This document shows, in pieces, positions 35,198 to 44,492 of a DNA stretch of 64,000 nt. Under the pieces are notes generated by a model. It was not told where the DNA came from. It saw nothing but the letters and a program-made list of their open reading frames with translations, and did not search any database. Source of the DNA: Thalassotalea fonticola. GTDB taxonomy: Bacteria; Pseudomonadota; Gammaproteobacteria; Enterobacterales; Alteromonadaceae. The DNA lies in assembly GCF_032911225.1 (NCBI RefSeq), contig NZ_CP136600.1, positions 1,364,001-1,428,000 of the forward strand. The letters are read 5' to 3'. The position numbers and the translations under genes are program-made. Position 1 is the stretch's first letter; every line of letters starts with the position of its first letter.

Positions 35198-37483
35198 ATG
35201 CCGACATTTCAAATGGGGAAAATTACACAGCATATGCTAAAAATTGGGCTAATCAGCTCTAGTTTATTACTCTCGGCTTGTGAACTTGATGACGAATCAA
35301 ATAGTGCGCCGGTATTCGGTGCCGAACCGGTAACAAATAATGTTGCCACAGTGGGACAAGATTACAATGCCGCCTTATCTGCAACAGATCCAGATGGTGA
35401 TGTGCTTCTGTATACTATGATCTCGGGGCCAAGTTGGTTAACAGTTAATCAAAACGGAACATTATCGGGCACTCATTCTGCTGCAGATGTTGGCATGAAT
35501 GAAGTAATTGTTAGCGCCTCTGACGGTAATAAAACGGTGGAAACAACATTTACTCTTGTAGTTGAAGCGGCGCCTAACAACCTACCTACTCCCGCATCAA
35601 TTGCCAATACTCTTGCCTATGAAAGCTTAGTATTTAATCAGCCGTTAACAGCAACGGATGCCGATGCCGATCCACTGACGTTTAGCATTATCAATGGTCC
35701 TGATTGGTTAACAATAATTGATGGCGTATTGCAAGGTACACCCGCAGCCGGTGATCTTGGGACAAACGATGTCGTTGTTGCCGTTACCGATGGTATTGAT
35801 ATTGTCAAAGTTACCTTGAGCATTACCGTAGAAAAACTACCGGTAAGTGAAGCTCCAGGCATACCAACAATAAATATTAACACAGCAACTGAAGGGCTAA
35901 ACTTTAGTGCGACGTTAAGTGCTACTGATGCCGAGAATGATACATTAACTTTTACTCTGGATGAAGGCAGTGCCGACTGGTTAACCCTTAATGGTTCGAT
36001 ACTGTCAGGAACTCCTGGAACAACCGATGTAGGTCCAAATGAGGTTTTTGTTATTGTTAGTGACGGCATTAATACTAATCCAGCAGAAACGGTAACTATC
36101 ACTGTCTCAAGCACTGCACCAACAAATTTAGATATCGCTGAGAATAATGGCGCGACGGAAGATGTACCATTTAATGCGACTTTATCTGCAACTACAGACA
36201 CCAGTGATGATGTATTAACCTTCTCTATTGAGTCGGGTCCTTCATGGTTGTCAGTTGATGGAGCCTCAGGTGTGCTTTCTGGTACACCTGCATTTGCAGA
36301 CATTGGCATAAATGAATATACAACTAGAGTAACAGACTTCAACGGCGCTTTTGTTGAGCTAACTTTTGATGTGCAAGTAGCAGCCAAGCCACTTTTTAAT
36401 GTAGCTCCAGAGTTTAAAAGTGCAACAATTTTTAAACCAGGCGATATTGAAGGCTCAAATTATGCTGACGCTGGTCAGTCTATTGCATTAAATGCCTTTG
36501 ATAACAACAATGATATATTAACATTCAGTAAGACTGCCGGCCCGGATTGGTTAGTCGTTGCCAGCGATGGTACACTTTCTGGTACATTAACCAATTTTGA
36601 AGCGGACGGTACCACACCGGCTAGCAATACTTTTACCGTTGAAGTGTCAGATGGAAGTTTGTCTGCTACAGCAACGTTAAATATTACAAAACTTTTATTC
36701 CCGCCAGAAGAATTAACAACTGCTACCCAAGCTGTTGGACGTCAATTCAGCGCTTCGATAATTGCAGATAACGGCTTTGGTACGGACGAAGGTTTAACTT
36801 TTAGTAGAGCGGAGACGGATACAAATACTTTGTTTAATGTCAGCGCAGAAGGTAATGTAACCAGTACAGGTATATTGACCGCAAGCGATACTGGTGTATA
36901 TTCACTTATTATAACCGGTACGAATGGCATCATAAGCAGTGATGAAACTTCAATCATAACAATTACAGATGTATATGGACTAGGCACAAAAGATACCTTT
37001 GATAATGTTGGAGGCACTAAGGCCACTAATGACCTAACTTACACTAATGGCTGGGGAAATGAAAAATCTCGTGGAGGTATAGCTGTTGATGATATTGTCG
37101 CTCTACAATCTACTGTTGAAGCAACAGAAAAATCGGCAGGTTTAAGAGCGACAAATGGCGCCGCTGCTGTCAAACACTTCACAACGGTAGGTTACTCCGA
37201 TATCGTTGTTACCTATGATAGAGCTGGGCGAGGGTTAGAGGATTCTGAAGATGTAAACCTTATTATTGACTGGTCTATTGATGGGATCACTTGGCAAACG
37301 GCTTTAGAAACTGTTCTATTGGATGTTAAAGACAATCCAATTTGGTTAAATAAATCATTTATATTACCTCCAGAAGCAGAAGGGCAAGAAATACTCAGCC
37401 TGCGCTTTAATACAACAGGTACTAAATTCGGTCACCAAGGTAGAATAGACAACATTATCGTTTCAGGGACAGCTGTACCTTAA
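35198..37483 (+). CDS. Ig-repeat surface lipoprotein, probable glycan-binding protein
   Basis: 761 residues. Lipobox LLLSACELDD (Cys28), followed by about five He_PIG/cadherin-like domains (roughly 34-125, 130-217, 222-305, 306-392, 396-500), each with the A-T-D-x-D-x-D-x-L and WL-x-V...L-x-G-T-P signature, then a less regular segment and a C-terminal jelly-roll-like domain (about 590-761). That last domain shares the FDNxGG / VxWSxDGxxW pattern with the N-terminus of the 47747 protein. There is no catalytic motif. Its position opposite the TonB-dependent receptor and its co-regulation suggest a SusE/SGBP-like surface binder, though it is not a SusD homologue. A strong terminator follows. Confidence 0.82.
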   Translation: MPTFQMGKITQHMLKIGLISSSLLLSACELDDESNSAPVFGAEPVTNNVATVGQDYNAALSATDPDGDVLLYTMISGPSWLTVNQNGTLSGTHSAADVGMNEVIVSASDGNKTVETTFTLVVEAAPNNLPTPASIANTLAYESLVFNQPLTATDADADPLTFSIINGPDWLTIIDGVLQGTPAAGDLGTNDVVVAVTDGIDIVKVTLSITVEKLPVSEAPGIPTININTATEGLNFSATLSATDAENDTLTFTLDEGSADWLTLNGSILSGTPGTTDVGPNEVFVIVSDGINTNPAETVTITVSSTAPTNLDIAENNGATEDVPFNATLSATTDTSDDVLTFSIESGPSWLSVDGASGVLSGTPAFADIGINEYTTRVTDFNGAFVELTFDVQVAAKPLFNVAPEFKSATIFKPGDIEGSNYADAGQSIALNAFDNNNDILTFSKTAGPDWLVVASDGTLSGTLTNFEADGTTPASNTFTVEVSDGSLSATATLNITKLLFPPEELTTATQAVGRQFSASIIADNGFGTDEGLTFSRAETDTNTLFNVSAEGNVTSTGILTASDTGVYSLIITGTNGIISSDETSIITITDVYGLGTKDTFDNVGGTKATNDLTYTNGWGNEKSRGGIAVDDIVALQSTVEATEKSAGLRATNGAAAVKHFTTVGYSDIVVTYDRAGRGLEDSEDVNLIIDWSIDGITWQTALETVLLDVKDNPIWLNKSFILPPEAEGQEILSLRFNTTGTKFGHQGRIDNIIVSGTAVP

Positions 37484-37520
37484 TCAGTAAATAAAACAAT
37501 TAAACCACTAGTAAATAACA

Positions 37521-37548
37521 AAAAGCTCATCATTTGATGAGCTTTTTA
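37521..37548. terminator. Strong bidirectional terminator
   Basis: AAAAGCTCATCA / TGATGAGCTTTTT palindrome with T-rich flanks, after the surface lipoprotein and facing the STN receptor. Confidence 0.8.
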
Positions 37549-37752
37549 TTTTTAAATGACTGTGTCGTCTGTCAAGAGATAGGGTGCATGCACGTTAGTT
37601 TAAGAATCAAAAAATATTGAACACATTGTCTCAATATTGCCTGAGCAGTACTCCTCAAACTAGTAAGAATAATGTTTGTTGATAACATAAACAAATAAGA
37701 ACGCTTAGATCTAAACTAGGTAGTGTCAAAGTCCTAAAGATTCGCACCTAGT

Positions 37753-40700
37753 TTATAATTTAGCTGTAAAGGTTAATGAGTAAACTCGACCATAATCACT
37801 AAAATTATTATTTACACCACTAGCATAATAATCACTATTAACTTCTTCGGTAATGTTATGGATGCCAAAACTGATATTTAAGTACTTGCTTGGTAAGAAG
37901 CTAACACTAGCATTGACTGTTGTAGAGGGATTGAAGTATTGCGCGGGCACCGTTGGCGTAGATATGCTTTTGACACTTTCACTGCGATAAGTATAATTTA
38001 ATCTGGCATCAAAATAGTCGGTATCATAATATAGAACCACAGAGACATTTTCTTTTGAAACATTTGCTAAAAGATCTGGGCGGGAATTATCTAAGTAAGT
38101 ATAATGAGCTTTAATCCCCGTATCTGCTAGAAATGAAGGTAATGACGTAAATGGCTGTTGGTACATCAAAGTTCCCCCCTGGAAAATAGCACCATCACCA
38201 TTCTTTTTCTCATTCATGTTTACAACCACATCATCAAGTGTAAGACCTGTTTCTAAATGCTTTACTGGTAATGTTTTTTGGTATGCATGAACGTAAGTTA
38301 AGTTTTTAATATCTTTATAGAATAACGAAAGCATAAATGCCGATTCATCGGCAAAATACCACTCAAGGCTTAGATCAACATTTTCTGAGAAAAACGGTTT
38401 TATTTCTTGATTAGAAAAATTGATAGTATTGGTATTTCTATTATATCTATCTAGTACCTTCAAATCTCCTCGCAGCGGTCGAGTCATAGTCTCACTCCAC
38501 CCCAAGCGCAAAATAGTATCATCAAATAATAGGTATTTAAGATTCATACTAGGTAAAAAAGTATGGTAACTTCTTTTTCTTGTCATGTAATTGTCTACAG
38601 GTAAAACTAACAATGAAATATAGTCTGGGTCATAGGGATTTCCACTTCCTTGATCTACGAGACCTTCTTCAATATTAGCCCCTTGACCGCTAGCAAACTG
38701 CTGAGTTTTGGCGTACCTGAGGCCGAAGTTACCGGAGAACTTTCCCTCTTCACTCTCAAAATTTAACCGAGTAAACGCAGCTGTTATATCTTCTTTAAGG
38801 TCGTCCCTGATCCCCGGTTGATATCTATTGATTGCAATTGCAGCGGATCTGACACTTTCATCTGTCCAGTTATAGATATTTATCATTGAGTCAATATCAG
38901 GTACAACCCAAGGTAAAGGAGCACCTCTCTGGCTATCCTTTCCATCAAACCATTGCCCTTTTTCTGGCTCCACCTGGCGGTAAGTTATCTCTCCCCCATT
39001 AAAGAGCTCATCGGTTCTACCAGCAAAATTAGCAGATGGTTTATTAGCCAACGATTCATCTTCACGGTAATGTAACCCCATCTGTATAGTGCTTAAAACT
39101 AATGGACTATTAGTCTGAGGAAAAACATATTCCGATTCGAAATCTACTCCCCATGAGTTACTTTCATATTCAGCACCTAATTGCAGACCATTCACCGTTA
39201 AAGCTCGATATGGAGCTTGTGAGTCGTTTAATAAGCCCCTTTGACTGTAATCAGGATCACTTGGCGGATTATGAAAATAGACCTCCCAAGGGCTATCTAA
39301 ATCAGTGCCGTCTAAAATAACATCAAAATAATTATTTGCCGATAAGTTTTTAGCCTCAACAGTAAATTGCTTTGTTTTAGATTTGCTCGCGTTTATAGCT
39401 AAGTTTAACGACCAACTTTCAAAAAACCACTGTGTTTCAATAAATGCCATAATGGTATCACTGTCACGTTTATTATGTCTGTTAGATACTTCGGCAAAGA
39501 TATTACTGGGGTGATAAATAGTTAAATATTGACGTTCTTCGTTGTAAAAGGGCCCTTCATAACTTGTTGTTTGTGCGCCACTCCCCTCTGAATTATCGGT
39601 CTGTGAAGGTTTAAACCTCAAGTTGTCACGGATATTGATTGTATTGTACTGACTATAAAATACTTCAGCAAACATTGTGAACCTCCCTTCAGGACGCCAC
39701 TCAAAATTTGCGAACAAAGCATTACGTTCTCTTATGTTTTGACTGAGACTGTAAGCAATAGTGCTTGGCAGATAAAAGGTATCGTTATTACTAATATCAC
39801 CGTCACCATTATAGTCTTTATTAACTCCCTCTTCCATTTTAAAAACAGGATTAAAAACAAGCCCTTTTTGATTTTCAGTATCCGTTTTAAGAAAACTAAC
39901 ACCAGAGGAAAAGCCTAGCGTTTCTTCTAAATACAGGTCAGAAAAAATAGCAGTAACGTCAGAATTATTTTCATTCGAATTTGAGGTTGTACTACCTGTG
40001 AACTTAAACCGTAACGCTTGTTCACCAACATCAAAAGCTCTTATACTTTTTAAGTTAATTTCTCCCGCTAAACCACCTTCAATTACATCAGCAACAGGCG
40101 TTTTATGCACCTCAACGCGCCTAACAAATGCTGCGGGCATTATTTGCGAATCAAAAAACCTCTCTGTAGACAAAGAGGTGCTAAGAATGTGCCCATTGTA
40201 TAGTGTGCGATTAAAATAACCGGGTAAGCCACGAATACTAGTGCCATTGACCACACCATCATCACCACGGCTTACCTGCACACCGGCAATGCGCTCTAAC
40301 ACGTCCCCTATTTCAACATCAGGCAATTTGCCGATATCTTCAGCAGAAATCACATCGATCTGATTATTCGCCGTTCTTTTGTAAGACAATGCTTTGTTTA
40401 AACTTTGTCGAAAACCGGTTACAACAATTGATTCAATATCGCCTTTAGTATGTTTATTATTTACGTTTTCATCATCTGGCTGAAAAATTTTATTTTGATC
40501 AACATTTAATTTTGAAGTCTCATCATTAGACTTATCGTGAATAATAATCACCCCTTTAGGGGTGATCAATGCCTCAATGCTAGTTCCATCGAGAAGAACT
40601 TTTAAAGCTTCAGGTAATGTAAATGAACCACGTAAAGAATTGGTCTGTAGATTTGATAATTTTTCAGGCGGATAAAGCAGATTCGAACCGGTCTGCTTTG

Positions 40701-40857
40701 CGATAATTTCTAAAGCATGCTTTGCTTCTGCTGACGGAATATTAAAGTCAAACTTTCTTTCCGATGCAGCAGCTGAGTCTCTCATTGCAATTAGAGATAA
40801 GATGGTGAAAAAATGTAGAATTAACTTCAGGCTAACAGACCTTTTTGTCATATTCAT
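37753..40857 (-). CDS. TonB-dependent receptor with STN signalling domain (FecA-type transducer)
   Basis: 1034 residues. Signal peptide (about 1-31), STN (secretin/TonB short N-terminal) domain about 32-105 (FDFNIPSAEAKHALEIIAKQ, LPEALKVLLDGTS), linker with IVVTGFRQS, plug (about 155-290) with the same GKLPDVEIGDVLERIAGVQ and SIRGLPGYFNRTLYNG motifs as the 31888 receptor, then the barrel ending SLTFTAKL. In FecA-like systems the STN domain contacts the anti-sigma FecR. FecR and sigma genes lie upstream on the same strand with one sulfatase between. No locus-type promoter lies directly upstream, so it probably depends on the sigma operon read-through or a basal promoter. Confidence 0.93.
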   Translation of the reverse strand: MNMTKRSVSLKLILHFFTILSLIAMRDSAAASERKFDFNIPSAEAKHALEIIAKQTGSNLLYPPEKLSNLQTNSLRGSFTLPEALKVLLDGTSIEALITPKGVIIIHDKSNDETSKLNVDQNKIFQPDDENVNNKHTKGDIESIVVTGFRQSLNKALSYKRTANNQIDVISAEDIGKLPDVEIGDVLERIAGVQVSRGDDGVVNGTSIRGLPGYFNRTLYNGHILSTSLSTERFFDSQIMPAAFVRRVEVHKTPVADVIEGGLAGEINLKSIRAFDVGEQALRFKFTGSTTSNSNENNSDVTAIFSDLYLEETLGFSSGVSFLKTDTENQKGLVFNPVFKMEEGVNKDYNGDGDISNNDTFYLPSTIAYSLSQNIRERNALFANFEWRPEGRFTMFAEVFYSQYNTINIRDNLRFKPSQTDNSEGSGAQTTSYEGPFYNEERQYLTIYHPSNIFAEVSNRHNKRDSDTIMAFIETQWFFESWSLNLAINASKSKTKQFTVEAKNLSANNYFDVILDGTDLDSPWEVYFHNPPSDPDYSQRGLLNDSQAPYRALTVNGLQLGAEYESNSWGVDFESEYVFPQTNSPLVLSTIQMGLHYREDESLANKPSANFAGRTDELFNGGEITYRQVEPEKGQWFDGKDSQRGAPLPWVVPDIDSMINIYNWTDESVRSAAIAINRYQPGIRDDLKEDITAAFTRLNFESEEGKFSGNFGLRYAKTQQFASGQGANIEEGLVDQGSGNPYDPDYISLLVLPVDNYMTRKRSYHTFLPSMNLKYLLFDDTILRLGWSETMTRPLRGDLKVLDRYNRNTNTINFSNQEIKPFFSENVDLSLEWYFADESAFMLSLFYKDIKNLTYVHAYQKTLPVKHLETGLTLDDVVVNMNEKKNGDGAIFQGGTLMYQQPFTSLPSFLADTGIKAHYTYLDNSRPDLLANVSKENVSVVLYYDTDYFDARLNYTYRSESVKSISTPTVPAQYFNPSTTVNASVSFLPSKYLNISFGIHNITEEVNSDYYASGVNNNFSDYGRVYSLTFTAKL

Positions 40858-40983
40858 TTAAATAGATTAGTTAACTGTAAAAGCAAGAAGTAACCTACCA
40901 AAAGGTTTACCATAAATCACCTCAAATTCTCTTTAAGTTTAACAGCTCTCAATTAAAAGATAAATTAACCCTGTCATTATTGA

Positions 40984-42519
40984 CTAATGATCTTTGCTTT
41001 TTCGCTGGTTTTTGTTTTTGTTGGCTTTTTCCTGTTTCTTTTTTTGCTTCGCTAATCGCTGTTGCTCAGGGGTTAACTGCGCTTTACTGGGAAAGTCTTT
41101 CTTAAGCATAATTATCATTTTCTGCGGCTGTTCTTTCAGCTGATATAACGCCAACACGGGGTCTGAATTCTCCTTCATCCATTTTACCAGACGTTGTCGA
41201 TAAGCATTTATTCTAGCCTGATACTCTGGATTATTGATCAAGTTATTGACGCTGTGCGGATCCGCTTGCAGGTCGTAAAACTCTTCAACTTCCCGTTCAC
41301 GAAACATTCTCAGTCGTTCTAACTGCCCTTTGTCGCCAGAAGTTTTCCACTTTTTAGTGATCTCTCCTTCATTAGAGTTCCGGTAATTTGCACCAACGGT
41401 GCTCCATGGGTTAAAAATATAGCCAAATTCACTATCTTGTATTGAACGCATAGGTGTTGCCGGGCCACCAATTTTATAATCGATTTGAGTATACACTTCA
41501 TTTCGATTTGACTGTTTTTCACCTTTCAATAGCGGCAAAATTGAACGACCATCGACTGACTCAGGAATTTTTAAATTTAGGACATCGAGTACGGTCGGGA
41601 AAAAATCAATAGAAGCAATAAAGTCGATTTCATTTACATACGATGATTTTATCTTTCCTTGTGGCCATTGTACTATCCAAGGCGTTTTAGTACTTGCTAG
41701 GTAAGCATTGGCTTTGGCAAATGGAAAGGCTGAGCCATTATCGGATAAAAATACCACCAGAGTATTATCTGCCATGCCTGATTCATTTAATGCTTGCAGC
41801 ACTCGGGCAAACGTATCGTCTAAGCGACGAACAGAATTATAATAATGGCTTAGTTCTTTTCTTACCTGCGGTGTATCCGATAAATACTTAGGCACAATAA
41901 CTTGTTCGGAGCTAAATAATTTTGACGGTATTGCAGCATTTTTCATTGGTTTTTCAGGATCATGAAAGCCACGATGAGGATCGTGTGAATTGATCATCAT
42001 ATAAAACGCTTTATTCTGTTTTTTACTGCGTTGAAAAAATTCTTTACTAAATTGGTAATACTTTTCCGGGGAACGGCCTGCGCCTAAATCGCTATAATCA
42101 TGCACGTAATCCCATTGATAGGCCATGTCAGGGGTAGAATGTGAAACCTTACCGAGCACGCCGGTAATATAACCATTATCAGACAGTGTTTGCATCACCG
42201 TGGCTGAGCGCTTTTTCATGTGGAAAAAGCCCATCATGCCACTATTGATACCATATTGCCCGGTCGCGATTATCGAACGACTTGGCTGACATATTGGCGT
42301 ATTCACGTGCGCATTTTTAAACTGGTAACCTTTTTTAGCAAAGGCATCAATGTTAGGGGTTAAACTCGGCAGCCCTGTATCTAAAGTTAAAGAACCCACG
42401 GCCTCGTAGCCTAAGTCATCGGCGGTAATTAATAGTACATTGGTTTTTGCATCGTTTGCCAAACTTATTTGACTAACTAAGATTAAAATACAGGTGATAA
42501 ATAGCTTAAATTGCTCCAC
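40984..42519 (-). CDS. S1-family sulfatase 7, within the signalling operon
   Basis: 511 residues. Signal peptide (1-21), NVLLITADDLGYEAVGS, CQPSRSIIATG (Cys77), LGKVSHS in the place of GKWH, SHDPHRGFHDP, FLSDNGSAFPFAKA. The CQPSR and S-H-D-P-H pattern is that of N-sulfoglucosamine sulfohydrolase (SGSH)-like sulfatases. The C-terminus carries a Lys/Asn-rich tail (KKKQEKANKNKNQRKSKDH). It sits between FecR (122 bp upstream) and the STN receptor (126 bp downstream) on one strand, with no locus-type promoter in front. It is therefore probably co-transcribed with the sensor genes, an unusual place for a sulfatase. Confidence 0.92.
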   Translation of the reverse strand: MEQFKLFITCILILVSQISLANDAKTNVLLITADDLGYEAVGSLTLDTGLPSLTPNIDAFAKKGYQFKNAHVNTPICQPSRSIIATGQYGINSGMMGFFHMKKRSATVMQTLSDNGYITGVLGKVSHSTPDMAYQWDYVHDYSDLGAGRSPEKYYQFSKEFFQRSKKQNKAFYMMINSHDPHRGFHDPEKPMKNAAIPSKLFSSEQVIVPKYLSDTPQVRKELSHYYNSVRRLDDTFARVLQALNESGMADNTLVVFLSDNGSAFPFAKANAYLASTKTPWIVQWPQGKIKSSYVNEIDFIASIDFFPTVLDVLNLKIPESVDGRSILPLLKGEKQSNRNEVYTQIDYKIGGPATPMRSIQDSEFGYIFNPWSTVGANYRNSNEGEITKKWKTSGDKGQLERLRMFREREVEEFYDLQADPHSVNNLINNPEYQARINAYRQRLVKWMKENSDPVLALYQLKEQPQKMIIMLKKDFPSKAQLTPEQQRLAKQKKKQEKANKNKNQRKSKDH

Positions 42520-42612
42520 AGAGAAACCCTTTTAATTTTTATAATAATATTTTGAAGTTTGATTTTATCCTGAATCATCAAGAGTCAATTCTTGGGACCA
42601 GGAAAAAGTGAC

Positions 42613-42632
42613 AAAACAATTATTTGTTTTGC
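42613..42632. other. Weak AT-rich inverted repeat between FecR and sulfatase 7
   Basis: CAAAACAA-TTAT-TTGTTTTG, 8-bp arms, in the 122-bp gap. It could tune read-through from the sigma/FecR genes into the sulfatase and receptor, but the stem is weak. Confidence 0.35.
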
Positions 42633-42641
42633 CGCTTTCCT

Positions 42642-43709
42642 TTATTCATTGGAATATTTTGATAAATAAATTTGGTTATTACTCATATCAACATCGATGT
42701 CGAAAGTAATTTCAATCGCTTCTAATAGTGCTTCGGTTTCGCCAATTTGAAAGCGCCCGCTAATGGGGATATCTTTTAACTTAGGACTAAGTATCAAAAT
42801 ATCTGTATCCAAATAACGATTAATTTCTTTAATCACGTTTTCCAGCCTTTCCTCTTTAAAAACCAGTTGTCCATCAAGCCAAGACAATTGTTCATTAATT
42901 TGAGTTTCATTAATTTGTTTCGCTACAAATGTTGCATTTTCTACAACATATTCAGCTTGTTCACCCTGATGAAGTAACATAGGTTCTGGTTTAACAGCCA
43001 CAGAGGATGATTTTTCTTCATTCGACTTGGCCATATTTTCCCGTTGTGACAATTCAACCGTACCTTCGGTTACTGTCACTAATATGTTTTCGGAAGCCAG
43101 TCGAACAACAAATTCAGTTCCTACCGCTCTTACCGCGCTTCCCGCAGCATAAACAATAAAAGGACGGTCTTTATCATGGGCGACATCAAACATGGCTTCG
43201 CCTTGCTGCAAGCGAACGATACGCTGGCCGTCTGAAAATTCAATCTCTATTCGACTATCGGTATTTAAAAGTGCTGTTGAACCATCACTTAATTGATAGC
43301 TTTGTTGCACGCCCACATTAGTCAAATAAAACGCGGTTTCTACATTACGAGCAGACCATGGCGATACGATTAATACACCAGAAAGAATCAGCAAAAACAT
43401 ACAGCTCATGGCAAGCATTACCGGTTTCGGGCTAAACACATTGCGCAACCAAGAGAAATATTCTGGGTTTGTAGCTTCCGCCATAAAAGATTCACCCGAA
43501 TCATTCAAGACTTCGGTCATGTCATCCCACATGCTCATATGGTTTTTCAAAGCAATGGCGTGTTCTGGAGATTCATTAAGCCAGTTTTTAAGGGCAAGCT
43601 TTTCTGCTTGATCCATATTATCGCCATCCATTTTTGCCAACCAATCGGCCGACTCCCTATTAATGATTTCGGGGCTACGAAGGGTGACTATTTGAGATTG
43701 TTTATTCAC
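42642..43709 (-). CDS. FecR-type anti-sigma factor
   Basis: 355 residues. FecR N-terminal cytoplasmic domain (about 15-65; ESADWLAKMDGDNMDQAEKLALKNWL), one transmembrane helix (about 96-116), periplasmic FecR domain (about 130-240; LSDGSTALLNTDSRIEIEF, RIVRLQQGEAMFDVAHD), and a C-terminal STN-like module (about 290-350; RLENVIKEINRYLDTDILI, then DIPISGRF). It overlaps the sigma factor gene by 4 bp (ATGA), typical of sigma/anti-sigma pairs. In the Fec model it holds the sigma factor inactive until the STN receptor, encoded two genes downstream, is occupied. Confidence 0.93.
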   Translation of the reverse strand: MNKQSQIVTLRSPEIINRESADWLAKMDGDNMDQAEKLALKNWLNESPEHAIALKNHMSMWDDMTEVLNDSGESFMAEATNPEYFSWLRNVFSPKPVMLAMSCMFLLILSGVLIVSPWSARNVETAFYLTNVGVQQSYQLSDGSTALLNTDSRIEIEFSDGQRIVRLQQGEAMFDVAHDKDRPFIVYAAGSAVRAVGTEFVVRLASENILVTVTEGTVELSQRENMAKSNEEKSSSVAVKPEPMLLHQGEQAEYVVENATFVAKQINETQINEQLSWLDGQLVFKEERLENVIKEINRYLDTDILILSPKLKDIPISGRFQIGETEALLEAIEITFDIDVDMSNNQIYLSKYSNE

Positions 43710-44281
43710 TTGCTTCTCTCCTTAACGGTGGCACTGTTTTTGCCCTTACTTTCACCACCAATGTTTTGTGCTTCATATCCTTGACCAGCGAGTATATCTC
43801 CACATTGTTTGATACCTTTGGAAATATATTTTTCTACAGAACTCACTGATACACCTAACTTTTGACTAATTTCTTTATGCGATAAACCATAATATTTTCG
43901 TAATAGGATCGCCCGACGATTCTTCTCAGGCAGAGTCATTAACGCATCGTTAAACGCTTTAAATTTTCTTTGCTTATGTAATTCAATTTCGGTTTGTTTA
44001 TCATCATGACCAAGCAAATAATCGTCAACGTCGGTGGCAATTTCTTTCGACTGATGTTTTAAGCCTTTATAGATCAGGTTTCGAGAAACAATAAATAAAT
44101 AATCTTTTGGCGATCGTATCTGTTTCTTTTTATCTTCATTATAAACTCGTAAAAACGCTTCTTGTAAAATGTCATCAACATCTTCTTGTTTGACACTCAT
44201 TTTAAGAATATATCGTGCCAAGCTGTCTCGACAGGACAAAAATGTATTGAGTATAGTATGTTGTTTTGCTTTTTCTGACAC
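43706..44281 (-). CDS. ECF sigma factor (FecI-like)
   Basis: 191 residues. Sigma region 2 (about 20-85; SCRDSLARYILKMSVKQEDVDDILQEAFLRV, DYLFIVSRNLIYKGL) and region 4 (about 115-170; LPEKNRRAILLRKYYGLSHKEISQKLGVSVSSVEKYISKGI) with a short linker. This is the FecI-like ECF layout without extra domains. It is translationally coupled to FecR. A locus-type promoter at 44360-44389 lies 79 bp upstream of its own ATG, so it is probably autoregulated. The same motif precedes nearly all units between 10.2 and 53.3 kb, making this the likely master activator of the locus. Confidence 0.93.
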   Translation of the reverse strand: MSEKAKQHTILNTFLSCRDSLARYILKMSVKQEDVDDILQEAFLRVYNEDKKKQIRSPKDYLFIVSRNLIYKGLKHQSKEIATDVDDYLLGHDDKQTEIELHKQRKFKAFNDALMTLPEKNRRAILLRKYYGLSHKEISQKLGVSVSSVEKYISKGIKQCGDILAGQGYEAQNIGGESKGKNSATVKERSK

Positions 44282-44359
44282 TATTAATCACCAAAGTTTG
44301 ATAACATGAACGCTAAAATTTGTCTGCCATAACAATTGAAAAATTCACCTACATACTAA

Positions 44360-44389
44360 TAAAGAGTCGACACATTCAAAAATCCACAA
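44360..44389 (-). promoter_or_regulatory. ECF-type promoter, site 9 (sigma/FecR operon, autoregulation)
   Basis: Minus strand TTGTGGA-15 nt-ACTCTTTA, 79 bp before the sigma factor ATG at 44281. Confidence 0.78.
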
Positions 44390-44492
44390 TAAATTTTAAA
44401 ATTATTTTGTAAAAAATTTAAAATAAATTCGACCCTTTACATAACTTATTGTTTATTATTAATTTATATTTAAATAAAGGAATATATTTTGG

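Noticed and set aside
35638..36387. A 249-codon open frame on the minus strand
   Set aside because: It lies wholly antisense to the Ig-repeat lipoprotein gene, whose repetitive Thr/Ser/Val codons keep the opposite frame open. No start context and no domain.
40858..40983. An ECF-type promoter in front of the STN receptor
   Set aside because: A CTCTTTA occurs here only on the plus strand, facing away from the receptor, and no -35 half lies at the right distance. The receptor is better explained by read-through.
37753..44281. An iron-uptake (Fec) system
   Set aside because: The sigma/FecR/STN-receptor layout is Fec-like, but there are no iron or siderophore genes. The promoter motif and the surrounding sulfatases tie it to polysaccharide sensing.
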